64,000 nt of DNA from Liopterus haemorrhoidalis (Eukaryota > Arthropoda > Insecta > Coleoptera > Dytiscidae), in contig OZ020611.1 of NCBI GenBank assembly GCA_963971575.1, positions 208,176,743 to 208,240,742 of the forward strand, written 5' to 3'. The position numbers were made by a program, and so were the translations under genes. Below are positions 21,720 to 32,116 of the stretch, in pieces. Each line of letters opens with the position of its first letter. The first letter of the stretch is position 1. The notes beneath the pieces are model-generated. The model worked only from the letters and a program-made list of their open reading frames with translations, made no database searches and was not told the DNA's origin.

Positions 21720-21969
21720 AAATTATTACTTAAGCAATTAACAGATTAAAGACTGAGATTTTCATCTCAAAATGAAGTGGGTTATAACTTATTAGGCGAA
21801 TAACTGCATAGTAAATGAAAATTATTGTAGTGAATAAATTTATTGCGAGGTCGGTATCTCGGGTCTGAATAAAAATAACATATGTATCGTTTATTGTGGA
21901 AAGTAATTATTATTGTATTTTATATATTAACATAAATTTTTGTTTTATAAACTTGCACAAAAAATTAAT

Positions 21970-22036
21970 TCTGCGGATTCGCAAAAAATCTCGCAGAGCG
22001 GTGCCGGTTCGCAGACCGTCGGTTGGGAAACCAAGT
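21970..22036 (-). mobile_element. hAT terminal fragment
   Basis: The minus strand reads TGGTTTCCCAACCGACGGTC then TGCGAACCGGCACCG, close to hAT ends of the CAGTGGTTTCCCAACC type. The first three bases and the other end are missing, so it is a remnant. Confidence 0.5.
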
Positions 22037-22079
22037 AATCAAGGAAAAAAAGTAATCAATTTTAACTGCACGGAGAGTG

Positions 22080-22238
22080 AAAAATGATGGTATTCCCTCA
22101 TAACGCCCCCTAGGGTCATGGACGAAGTTGGAACCCTCACTTAAACCTTCCTTTGATTATTTTACCCCTCTGTACTAAATTTGGTGAAAATCGGTCCATC
22201 CGTTTGGGTTTGCATGAGGGACAAATAAACAGAATAGT
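22080..22238 (+). repeat. Repeat-derived segment next to TIR element
   Basis: Contains GGTGAAAATCGGTCCATCCG and GAGGGACAAATAAACAGA, phrases typical of the conserved parts of insect microsatellite-carrying Helentron-like repeats. No boundaries could be set. Confidence 0.35.
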
Positions 22239-22239
22239 A

Positions 22240-24021
22240 CAGGAAATGAAGCTCAAAAAATGACAAAACCTGGCAATTTTTTCGTCCAGCATCGATTTGG
22301 ATAAAAATTTGGAATTAGGCTCATTTCACCCTCTAGTTCATTTTCTACATTGTGCCGTTGTACGCTTTTTGTTTTTTAAGGGTGAAAACTACCCCTAATT
22401 GTAAAAAATTATAAAATAACATTTTAAACCTTAATATGGGTAAAATTTGGTTTGGATTAGCTAAATATGGATCGTTTTATGCTTTAGAATACAATTTCAT
22501 AATGTTTCAACCCTTAAAAATCCACCCTTGTTGGATTAAAAAATGATTTCATCTTGCATCGATTTGCACCAAAATTTTAAATTAAGTTCATCTCACCCTC
22601 TACTTCAAATTTTATATCATGCTCATGGGCACTGTTTATTTTTTAAGGGTGAAAACTACCCCTAATTGTCAAAAATTATAAAATAACGTTGTAAACCTTA
22701 AGATGGGTAAAATTTGGTTTGGATTAGTTGAATAATGATTGTTTCATGCTTTGGAATACAATTTCTAATGTTTCAATCCTTAAAAACCCACCCTTGTTAG
22801 AGCTTGATATAAAAAAAATCGCTCCGAACCGTGCTATTCGAATGTTTCGAAAAAAATTTATTGGTTTTTTAAACATAGCTCCTTCATTTTTAGTGATAGA
22901 AAGTTTTTTTAAAAACGATTTTGTAGGGCTTTTCAAGAGCTATAAGACTATGTAAATAAAATTCCTTAAGATCCTTTAGTTTTTAAATGGGGTGAATTTG
23001 AAGGGCTCGAATAAGGTGGTGTTCGCTTGTAAATAGAGGTTTTAAACGGCTATATCTCGCCAAATATTCACTGTACAGAAAATATATGGACAAGGAAATA
23101 TAAGTCATTAAAAAGGCTACAATTTAGTGCTCTATCATTTTTTTCGTATCTCCAGTAATTTCGGAGATATTTTGAAGAAAAGGGTGAAAAATACGAAATC
23201 GCAAAAAATCGTTTTTTCTTTAAACTCCAATTTTTCTAAAATTAGGTATTTTAAATTGGTCAAACTTCTTGGGTGTACTTAAAATACATATAAGAAGAGA
23301 ACCACAGAAGGGTGAGGATCAATTTTAATTAGGGGGGTAAATAGGGGGTTGTTTTCACTGATTTTTTCGTAGAAAAAAGTAGGTACCGACCTTATTTTGA
23401 TCATAAGTCGCTAAATTTTTATGCTAAAGACTTTTTTGTTTTTTTGTTTGAAATGTCTAATCAAATACTTTAAAAAAGATTTAATGAGTTTTCCTCGAAA
23501 AATGCAACTTTTTCCTGTTATTTGACTTTGAATCTTTCAAATTATGCATTTGGCGAAAAAAAGTTAACCATTAACATGCCGTATCTCGGTTCTTATTGGT
23601 TGTAGAAAAATAATAAAAAAGTAATTTTGTTTGTTTTTTTAAAGGCTACAATTTTGCTTACTGCAGTTTTTTTGATAAAATGCATATTTTTCGAGTTATT
23701 CGAAAAAAACTTTTTAAAAACATCGATTTTTTCGTCGAAAAACTGTTACTTTAAACCGCGAATAACTCAAAAAATATTAGTTTTACGAAGAAAACGTAAA
23801 GAACATTTTTTTCTTAGAATTACTTTTCCCATCGATTCCTATAGTTAAAATGTAGTAAAAAATTTCCACCCCCGAGATGGGGTGGCAACCACCCCCAAGG
23901 TGTTAGCGTACACCGGCATGATGTAGAAAATGATCCTTGGGCTATTCCCTACCTTCTGTGAAAATTTCAAGTAATTCCATGCTGGACGAAAAAATTGCGA
24001 GCCAAAATGCTTCATTTCCTG
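22240..24021. mobile_element. 1.8-kb non-coding TIR element, superfamily unknown
   Basis: Both ends start CAGGAAATGAAGC when read inwards, with TA on the outside (22238-22239, 24022-24023). The similarity continues as an imperfect match to GCAATTTTTTCGTCCAGCAT about 40 bp in. The left third is a head-to-tail pair of about 270-bp units (22275-22545, 22546-22810) sharing TTTTTTAAGGGTGAAAACTA and GGGTAAAATTTGGTTTGGAT. The rest repeats phrases such as GAAGAAAAGGGTGAAAAATA. No coding pattern. The TA duplication suggests the Tc1/mariner superfamily, but that is inference. Confidence 0.6.
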
Positions 24022-24149
24022 TACCAAGAAATTGATTTTTATACATGAAGATTATTTATTACACATTTCGCCTTTGGGTAGTACAGAAATAGTGCTGAAG
24101 TTTTTACGTTATTCAGTAACAAAATGTTTTGGCGGGCCATATTTCCATT

Positions 24150-24715
24150 TGTAATATCTATATTTTAGAATGTTATGTTTTGGAACTAGGGTTGGGTGTG
24201 CGTTCGTTGTCTTGAACCCACGTCAGCGGTTTCAGTACCATCTGCACTCCATAATGAGCGTGTACACTGCTGAGCTGTACGCTATTTTCAAGGCCCTGTA
24301 TTTTGTTTCGTCAGAGCAAAGTCGGTCAAGTGTTATCTTGACGGACTCGCTGAGCGCTCTAAACAGTAACCAAGATCCAGATCCAGTGCATCCTCTTGTA
24401 CTATAGATCCGGTTGCTACTCTACAATCTGAATGCCCAGAATTTGAGGGCAGAGTTGTTTTGGATACCGGGATATGTTGGTATTAAAGTCAATGAAGTGG
24501 CTGATGTCGCTGCAAAAGCCGTCTCCCACAGACCTATGATTGATGTGAGTTTCATATTTCCAGATGGCGCAAAGAGTCATCTGAAACATCTGGTTTCAAT
24601 CAGGTGGCAGCATGTTAAGTTAAGACAGATTAAGGCTGACGTTAAACCATGGGGTTCTTCCTGCAGGATCAACCGCAGGGAGGAAACCGCCATCACACGG
24701 AATCTAATTCCTTGA
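24150..24715 (+). pseudogene. LINE RNase H domain fragment (I-like clade)
   Basis: Plus-strand text in one frame with one stop near 24404: GCAFVVLN, then HSIMSVYTAELYAIFKAL (the Glu of the RNase H active site), ILTDSLSALNS (active-site Asp), then ELFWIPGYVGIKVNEVADVA (the last Asp region). This is the RNase H domain carried C-terminal to the reverse transcriptase in I/R1-related LINEs. The reverse transcriptase and 5' half are absent. Confidence 0.75.
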
Positions 24716-24825
24716 TTTTAATCAATTTTAATTTAATCACGAGGTGACGAGTCTCCTATGTGTGAGACGTGTAACACAGATTTGTCTGTGTTGTAATATT
24801 TGTCTTTGGAAAAAACAAAATTAAA

Positions 24826-25012
24826 TGAAAGCTTTAAGTAGGTAGTCAAATAACGAATTAAAAATATTATCAAAAAACTGTTGATTTCTTGATGTAATTA
24901 TATAAAAAATATTGTGCTGGACATCCAGCATTTTGTTGGCTTCTTACACTTATTATATACCTACAAAATCTTGAAATGTGTAAATACTCTTAACATCAAT
25001 TCCCACTTAACA
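24826..25012 (-). repeat. Family C repeat, reverse orientation
   Basis: The reverse complement matches 50859-51020: the GATGTTAAG...TATTTACACATTTCAAG start, TTTTGTAGGTATATAATAAG, GTAAGAAGCCAACA and CAACAGTTTTTTGATAAT. It starts with the same hairpin-type terminus as family B, here degraded. Confidence 0.6.
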
Positions 25013-25700
25013 TTTTTTTAAATAACAAACGAAATATTGCCCTTTTTTGATAAAAGTAAATTAGTTATGTCATTAAAATTTTAACTGAATTCACTGATTA
25101 CCGTTTTTCAGAAATAATCAGGACTTTGACGGTTCTATTTGATTAAATATTTTACAGGATTTGCAGCTCAAATTTAAACGTTTTTGTGACAGTTATTTAC
25201 AAGTAAATTTAATCAGTTTTTCACCAATTTTTTAAATATACCGGGACGAAATTGAATAATAAATTCGTTGATTTTAATTTATTTCAAAATCAACTTATCC
25301 GCAAAAGAAAATCATAACCTTGAAAATTAAAAAAATACTGCCATAGCCACATGGTTTTAATATTATTGTTTGCTGATATGAAGTCCATCCTTTTATGTAG
25401 TCATGAAGCCTAGAAAGTTACACAAAAATGTGTTAAAAAATGTGTAACCTTCAAATGTGTGTGAAGGTTACACAAAAAAGTCACCAAATATTTACAAATG
25501 ACAATAAATAGTTATTTGTGTACCATGGCCAAAAGTAGATCTTTGTAGTGAACCGGTAAGTCCGCCAGAATAACAATGACTAACTTTCACAAACCACCCG
25601 TCGCGAGAATTTCTTTGAAAGGCATTTTTTGAAATTTATAAAGGGGTACATATTTTTAAAAATTCAGATAATAAAATAAAATTAGAAACAATTACGTTTA
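25013..25700. other. AT-rich spacer with hairpin
   Basis: Contains a strong hairpin: stem TGTGTAACCTTCA (25441-25453) and TGAAGGTTACACA (25462-25474), 8-nt loop. A fragment CCATGGCCAAAAGTAGATCT at about 25525 resembles, in reverse, a word in the hAT element at 7665. No gene. Confidence 0.5.
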
Positions 25701-25859
25701 AAACACGTAACTTAGAAATATATTTTTAAATGGTTCATTGTTGAAGGAGACATTTGTTCGGAGTTATTGCTTAATAACTTGAATACTAGCATCGCCTTGA
25801 ACAATGCTTAAACCCTTTAGGAAAAAGGGTTTAACTTTTTCCTAGAAATGCCTAGAAAT

Positions 25860-26070
25860 TACTTATAAATACACACCTCTCTCTGAAGACCAGGGCAGAC
25901 AGTATTCGGCCCGGTAAGCATTAACATCTCAACTGTTGAATTCCTGGAGGAACTGTGTTGACATTCTGGTGGTCTATCCGATTCTATTTGTTTTAATTTT
26001 TGTCATTATTTTTACCTATATTTTAATCTTTTAAACTAATTGTAAATATTACTTTTAATAAATCAAGTTC
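25860..26070 (+). promoter_or_regulatory. TATA and poly(A) signals, possible old LTR
   Basis: TTATAAATACACACCTCTCT at about 25864, a following GC-richer leader, and TTTTAATAAATCAAG at about 26055. Promoter and poly(A) signal 190 bp apart without a coding region would fit a solo LTR. Matching TG...CA ends with a target duplication were not found. Confidence 0.2.
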
Positions 26071-26347
26071 ATTAATTTTTAATCGTCTTACTTAACGGGT
26101 GAACACCTTCACCTTTAAGAACTTAATTAATAGCTAGATTTATAGCTAAGATCCAGACTATTAACAATATGCCTGATCAGTCTGTTGGTAAGTACTAATA
26201 CATATCTTTTAATTCACATATCGTAATGATGAACCCTGGATAACACTAACGCTTTCTGCCCAAATTCCTTTATTCAGGATTCTCATTTCAGTTTGAGATC
26301 AGACTTCATATTATATCACAGGCTCCGCTACCTAGTTGATAATAAAT

Positions 26348-26370
26348 GGTACGTTGTAAAGTAACGTACC
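26348..26370. repeat. Short perfect hairpin
   Basis: GGTACGTT (26348-26355) and AACGTACC (26363-26370) with a 7-nt loop. No associated feature. Confidence 0.5.
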
Positions 26371-26479
26371 GGGCTCGCTATATCTTTTTGGCAAATGTGT
26401 ACATTATATTTTTTCTAATAAAAAGTAATTTTGATTATAAATATTAAATTATAATTATAATAGATTTATAAATATGCAA

Positions 26480-26665
26480 CTGGACCACTTTAGCGGCTTC
26501 TTGAGCCTTAAAGTTCTCTTAACCACCAATGCTTCTCTTTCCTAGGTCTGTTATTGTAGCTCATACTTCTTTCTTCTTATTACCTGACCTAGATATTTCA
26601 ATTTTTGTTTCTTGATGGTGTCAAATAGTTTACAAGGTTTTTCCATTCTCTGCAGGAGACGGCCA
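26480..26665 (-). pseudogene. LINE C-terminal fragment
   Basis: Minus strand: LQRMEKPCKLFDTIKKQKLK, then YLGQVIRRKKYELQ, then after stops GKRSIGG. This fits the 'RRM...L...IK.RKL.YLGH..R..+Y.LLQ' region after the reverse transcriptase in several insect LINEs. Short and with two stops. Confidence 0.55.
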
Positions 26666-26699
26666 AAGGTGCCAGTAATTTAGGAGCATCAGAAATAAA

Positions 26700-27189
26700 A
26701 CAAGTTAGATATATTGTTTTATTTTATTATTAGCTTATTTTCTATTCTAGCCTAGAAAATGTTAACTGTGTATTTCTCAAAGTTATACATAGATATTTTT
26801 TTTTGTGCTTTAATTTATCAATTCTACTTGTTATATCAATTGCTATTAAAAATTCATAAAGCACACCTGTGAATTATTTTTTGCGAGCAAAGAAGTTATT
26901 TTTGTAAAACCAACACGTCATCATATCATGGCTGTTAAATTATGAATAGAGATGGTACGTGCCGTGTGTATCAGATGATTTGTCTCGATCGTACAAGGCC
27001 TACATTTTAGAAGTATGCGAAGGAGGAAGAAAGAGATAACTTGTTTCTGTTAAGTCTTGGTTTGAAGTGGATTCCCCTTCACAGCCCTTATCTTTCTAGA
27101 GTAGATAGATGTAATGATCACTGATAAAACTACAATTCCTGAAAGCCTAATTACGGTTAAATCAATTTTAAACACGTGAACGTGTTGAA
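26700..27189. other. AT-rich spacer
   Basis: Nothing recognised. Confidence 0.5.
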
Positions 27190-27242
27190 ATTTAGAACAA
27201 AAAATTGATGGGAAGTGTAAAATTTCACACATTTCAGGGTTT
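27190..27242 (+). repeat. Family B/C 5' terminus
   Basis: ATTGATGGGAAGTGTAAAAT then TTCACACATTTCAGGGTTTT, close to the family B start. The sequence departs from family B at about 27243, where LINE coding begins. Confidence 0.6.
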
Positions 27243-28312
27243 TGAAGGTATTAACAAATACAATTGTACAAATAGAAACCAATGTGTCTTTTTCAATAAT
27301 ACCCTGTCATCGGCACTGAATATTGACATGGGCATAGAGCAAGGTACTATTTTGGGCCCGTTTTTATTTTTAACATTTATTAATGACTTGCCGGATAATA
27401 TATCAGCCATGATTGTACTCTTTGCCGATGACTCGTCATTTAATGACGAAGGAGTAGAAGTTGATGATATAAAAAGGGCTCTAAGTGACACCCAAGCTCA
27501 AGCCTTATTGTGGTTCTCATCCAATGGGTGAAGCCTTAATTTGGAAAAAACAAAAACAGTCGTTTTCAGTTTAAACAGGCACATAACTAATAACGAGTTC
27601 CACGCTGATGACTCCGTAAGGTTTCTTGGATTTCACTTTAATGTTCTATTAACATGGAAGGAACATATAAATCAGGTGTCCAGTAAACTGAACAAGACTT
27701 CATACATGATTAAAAGATTGACGAATACGGTGTCTGCGGAGATTGTTAGATTGGCCCATTTTGCATATTTTCAGTCAACAGTAACGTACGGCCTTGAACT
27801 ATAGGGTGCTTCTTCTGGCTTGCAGAGGATTTTCATAATCCAGAAACGGGTCATTAGAATAATGGCTGCTATTAAACCACGTACGTCATGCAATCCAATT
27901 TTTAAACAATTAAAAATTCTGACAGTCCCGTCTCTATATATATATATATTGAGTATCCTAATGTTTATTAAGGAAAACGAAAACAACATCCTAAAACATT
28001 GTGAAATACATAATCACAACACTAGAGGGAAGGGTTTATTCTCTATACCGAAGTATAAATATAACTCGACAAGAAATCTGCCCCTGATTAAGGGTATAGA
28101 TCTCTATAATAATCTGCCTGTAGCGCTCAAAATTTTAAATATATATCAATTTAGAAAAATTGAAAAACGTTTTAATAGAGGGAGCCTTTTCTAATAGCTT
28201 TGTATAATGGAGTTTAAAACGTTCCAAAAAATTATATTTTTATAACTGTAACTTGACTTAAGTTTCTGTATCTTATTACTATTAGCTTCAATAAAGAATT
28301 ATTATTATTATT
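27243..28312 (+). pseudogene. LINE reverse transcriptase, 5'-truncated (jockey/CR1-like)
   Basis: The longest LINE remnant here. Read in one frame with a TGA at 27529-27531, then in others: MGIEQGTILGPFLFLTFIND (the 'QG..LGP..F..YIND' block), IVLFADDSSF (the FADD catalytic motif intact), WFSSNG, then NLEKTKTVVFSL and RFLGFHFNVLLTWKEHI, then FQSTVTYGLEL. After the TAG at 27801-27803 the frame resumes with LQRIFIIQKRVIRIMAAIKP and continues HNHNTRGKGLF and LYNNLPVALK to a stop at 28192-28194. The 3' UTR has TTCAATAAAG and an (ATT)n tail at 28294-28311. Missing: the endonuclease and fingers. Confidence 0.8.
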
Positions 28313-28316
28313 CGTT

Positions 28317-28735
28317 TTGTCAGGTCTTGACAAGCGTCCACTAATCTCAAACTTCAGCAACCTTTTGAGCCGCGTCATACTAGAGACTAGTGGAGCTAAA
28401 TACACACGACTGCATCCCAAACCCGGGCGATATACCGCGGAAATTAGGCTATATCCAGTGCCCGCACAATGTGGAGTGACCCGAGCAGCACTGCTTTCTG
28501 CATCCTGCAGATCAAAGAGTTGGCAGAAGATCTGCAGACGGGAATGGACTCGATTTCCCTTCGATAGGAGGCTTTCATACCACCCAAAACACCAACTATC
28601 AGGACTTCAAGCTTAACTTTATACCCGGGATACAGCTTTCTAAGCTCGGACAAGAGGTCCATATACTTGGACCTCTTTTCCCCATCCTTGAGAGAGATAT
28701 TCTTCTCAGCTGGACTTGAGAATTCGATCACAAAT
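28317..28735 (-). pseudogene. Second LINE, C-terminal fragment, convergent
   Basis: Minus strand, coding from 28731: MIEFSSPAEKNISLKDGEKR, then SKYMDLLSELRKLYPGYKVK, VLIVGVLGGMKAS, IPVCRSSANSLI and MQKAVLLGSLHIVRALDIA before a stop near 28446. A 'KYx.L..EL...Y.V....VVG.LGG' C-terminal region after the reverse transcriptase is known from several LINE clades. It is unlike the neighbouring LINE. Both LINEs end at the shared ATT microsatellite (28294-28312), pointing towards each other. Confidence 0.65.
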
Positions 28736-28793
28736 TATTATTATTATTATAATTATTATTATCATTTTTATTAATTTATTCATTATTCGAGTA
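28736..28793. repeat. (ATT)n microsatellite
   Basis: ATTATTATT units interrupted once, between the truncated 5' end of the LINE and the pogo-like element. Confidence 0.8.
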
Positions 28794-29378
28794 CAGTCGA
28801 TTCCGCTTAATTGGGACACATCGGGACTTAAGCATTTTGGCCCAATTAAGCGGCTGCCCCAATTAAGCGAATTTTACATAAAATTAAACAATGCATATTT
28901 TTCTTTCAATAATTTTATTTTAGAAACTCTTGGAGAAATCTATAAATTACATATAACCAAAAATATAAACTTTTAAGAAAAAATAATAATAAAGTCCAAA
29001 ATAAAATAATAAATAGGTACATACAATTTAATTCAGTGCAAAAATGCGTCAAGTGTAGTCTGTCTTTTGATTTGTAACATTTCACTTCTACAAAATCAGC
29101 ACAGGTATTCAGTGCGGATATAGGGCTCCCTTCATTTCCTTCCTGCATAAAATAACGCTGTAACACGGCCATACATTTTTTTGCCTCCTGGTTGAGAATA
29201 TGTGTAGCATAATATGTACTGTGATCTTAAATTTACTGTCCCAATTAAGCGGAATGTTGTCCCAATTAAACATGTAAATTTTCTGTTAGTTCCTTGGTTT
29301 GGTTTCTGTTCTTTGAGATTTGGCCCAAATAAGCGGCTGCCCAAATTAAGGGGTGGCCCAATTAAGCGGAATCGTCTG
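28794..29378 (-). mobile_element. pogo/Tigger-like deletion derivative
   Basis: 585 bp with 22-bp inverted repeats (first 20: CAGTCGATTCCGCTTAATTG; one mismatch at position 4), flanked by TA (28792-28793, 29379-29380). Eight copies or near-copies of CCCAATTAAGCGG lie within about 140 bp of the two ends, in both orientations. The minus strand (about 29172-29060) still encodes a Tigger-type transposase C-terminus: AVLQRYFMQEGNEGSPIS and a lysine-rich tail. The catalytic DDD core is deleted. Confidence 0.8.
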
Positions 29379-29384
29379 TATTAA

Positions 29385-29730
29385 GAGCTTCCATTTAATT
29401 TTTTTAAACAATATTTAAATAATTTACCAAAAATCTCTGTGTATTTTTATGCTTTTGCTTCGTATTCCAGTCTTCATTAGATTAATAAGAAATATATTGA
29501 TAAATATCTTAATTTTTTTAATTTCAGAAACGTATTTCTTACTATTGTGTTATTTGGTTTATAACTATTTCATTAATATAAATGATTTATTGCTCTTTGA
29601 TACATTAAAAACACAAAAAATGGTTGAATCACAACGTATAATAGTATAACAAAATAACCAAACACTACACGCTACACTCTACAGTGTAGAGTGTAGTGTG
29701 GTGGTAAAACTCGGTCCTTAACTGTTAAAA
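29385..29730 (+). repeat. Family C-like repeat
   Basis: TTAAGAGCTTCCATTTAATT then TTTTTTAAACAATATTTAAA, TGCTTTTGCTTCGTATTCCA and GTCTTCATTAGATTAATAAG match 51005-51115. It ends with AAACTCGGTCCTTAACTGTT, matching the end of family C at 51150-51175. A near-perfect hairpin lies inside: CTACACTCTACA (29672-29683) and TGTAGAGTGTAG (29685-29696), separated by one base. Confidence 0.6.
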
Positions 29731-30435
29731 TTTATAAAATTTTATTTTATATTTTTACGTTCAATTGTTGATCTATTGAACTCCAGATTTCTGCTGCATA
29801 CATTATAATGGGTTTAATCATCCTATTGAACATCAACTTTATTGACTGTTATTTAGTTTTATTTACTACGTAGTGTTATGGTTAGGTATTAAAATTATAT
29901 TAAATATAAACCCTTACCGTCTTACTCAAAGTTGGAAAACAATAAGAAAATGTACTAAAAGATGCCACGTTTCTAAACTAATAGAAAGAAAGATACACTA
30001 TCAAAGCTTCTACATCATTTATTTTGCTTACATTTGAAAATATAAATCTCGATAACGTTCTATGTCTCCGCTCGTTTTATGTTATCTTATTTTAAAAACA
30101 AAAGAAAATTATAATATAAAAATTTATAACGTGGTAGAATTCAAGGGTTAGAATGTAAAAAGCTTATTACGATTTACGACGCGAATGGCTCAGTGTGATA
30201 TGTTCGATTTTCATAATCCAACTTTCGGAAAAGCAATATTTGTGAACAACGCAACGTTATCAACACTGTGAAATAGATTTTTGATATTATACGCATGCGT
30301 AGCCTTGAAGATGATATTCATATAAAAGATAAGAAAAAAGAAAAGAAAAATTGAGATAGATTTTTCGTCTCAAGACTTTATATAAAGCTGAAATTGTATA
30401 GGTTATTTGTAAGTAGACAATGCGAGAAAAATAAA
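29731..30435. other. AT-rich spacer
   Basis: Nothing recognised. Confidence 0.5.
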
Positions 30436-30715
30436 ATAATGCAATATTGATGTGCAATATAAATTTTACGCATTGCAGGATTTCGTAGCTATCTGCGCTC
30501 CTAAAAAACATTGTTTTCTTATTACAAACAATTTTTGTCAGATACATTTTTGCTGTTAAGTCAATGAGGAAAATATTAAAAAAATTAACTCCCCAAACAT
30601 TTATCCAATCGGAAAAAGAACAAAAAAGATTTGTTTTCTTATTCTTATTTCTTATATATAAGTTTTGTCATATACATTTTTGCTAAGAAGTCAATAATAC
30701 GAAGATTGCCTCTTA

Positions 30716-31924
30716 TATTTCGGGATTGCGTTAAACTAGTGCTGCTATCTGGCAACTGACGCTTCTATCGTAAATTTTGACATTTTTGACAGTGTACGTA
30801 CTCGAATGTATAGACGTACGAGCGCTATTTGTGTTGTTTAAAGTAACTTGAAAAAATTCATCTCGGCTAAAAATAGAATTAAATTGTAAACATTTTCGAG
30901 CGATTATTTTTTATAACTTTCGACGTGGATTAACCCAACAACAGTGCATCAATGAACTTAATTCGACTTTTGGCGATGAAACACCATCACGGACTACTGT
31001 TTATCGATGGTTTGCCGACTTCAATCGTAGCCGTAGTTCGCTAAAGGACGAATTTTGTGAAGGTTATCCAAAATCGGTTGTTGTTCCGGAAAACATTGAT
31101 GCTGTGCGTAAACTGATACTGCAAGATCGTCATGTGACTTATTGTGAGATTGAGGTATTCTTGGGCATTAGTGGGACCAGCATACATTCACTACTGCATG
31201 AACATTTGGCCGTCAAAAAGATTTGTTCGCGTTGGATTCCACATAATTTGACAGTCGCTCAAAAACAGGCTCGTGTCGATTGGTCGAAAAAAATTCTCAA
31301 AAAATACGATCGCGGTGCTTCCAAACATGTCTATGACATCGTGACAAGTGACGAATCGTGGATCTACGCATATGAACCCGAAAGTAAAGAGCAGTTGACT
31401 GTATGGGTCTTTCAAGATGAGCCAAATCCAACAAAAGTTGCTCATCCACGAAGCACTACAAAGCAAATGGTTGCTTGTTTTTTTTTCAGAAAAACTGGAC
31501 ATGTTGCAACCGTTCCTTTAGAGAAACATAGAACGGTCAATTCTGAATGGTACACAACCATTTGTTTGCCAGAAGTCTTGGAAAACCAACCGCCGAAGAC
31601 GGATCATTCTCCACCACGACAATGCGAACTCTCACAAATCGGCTCAAACAAGTGACTTTTTGAGCACTCAAAACGTCGATTTGGTCATCCACCGTGTAGT
31701 CCTGATTTGGCACCCAATGACTTATTTTTACTCCCGCATATCAAGAATAAATTGCGAGGGCAACGTTTCTTGGCACCTGAAGAAGCGGTTGATGCGTTCA
31801 AAATGCATGTTTTGGACGTGGCACAATCGCAGTGGAAAAAATGCTTCGAAAATTGAAGAATATTTTCAAAAACAATAAAGCCACTTTTGATAAATAATTG
31901 TTTTTTATCTCAAATCCCGAAATA
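30716..31924 (+). mobile_element. Mariner element
   Basis: 1,209 bp between inverted repeats TATTTCGGGATT and AATCCCGAAATA, each with TA outside (30714-30715, 31925-31926). Full length for a mariner; it carries the transposase relic below. Confidence 0.85.
30873..31862 (+). pseudogene. Mariner transposase, full length but frameshifted
   Basis: The frame is open from 30852, with no ATG at the expected start (the codons there read IELNCKHFRAIIFYNF, a usual mariner opening after Met). Then HTH residues (RRGLTQQQCINEL, TTVYRWFADF), SVVVPENIDAVR, WIPHNLT, the first catalytic Asp in VTSDESWIYAYE (31350), VWVFQDEPNPTK and VNSEWYTTICLPEVLE. A frameshift near 31590 leads to the second Asp in LHHDNANSH (31618). 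A further net shift of 4 nt near 31684 leads to HPPCSPDLAPND with the third Asp (31719). It ends SEWKKCFEN, then stops. D2 and D3 are 101 nt apart, 4 nt short of DD34D spacing. Inactive, but only lightly damaged. Confidence 0.85.
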
Positions 31925-32116
31925 TAAAAGATATTTCAAAAGTTTAGTTTTAGGATGTCCCTTCATAACCCAAATATTTACATAATTGAAAAAAATCATT
32001 GAACAAAAAGATTTGTTTTCTTACCAAAAACAATTTTTGGTATATAGGTATATATTTTTCTTTTAAGTCAATAATAAGGGAGATATCTTTTTTTTGCTTA
32101 TGTCTACAAAATCCTA

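Noticed and set aside
25739..26110. Solo LTR from TGTTGAAGG to GGTGAACA
   Set aside because: TATA and AATAAA are placed suitably, but the flanks show no target duplication and the end pairing is poor. Kept only as a weak promoter-like entry.
28232..28616. Open frames opposite the second LINE
   Set aside because: Shadow frames of the minus-strand LINE and its 3' UTR.
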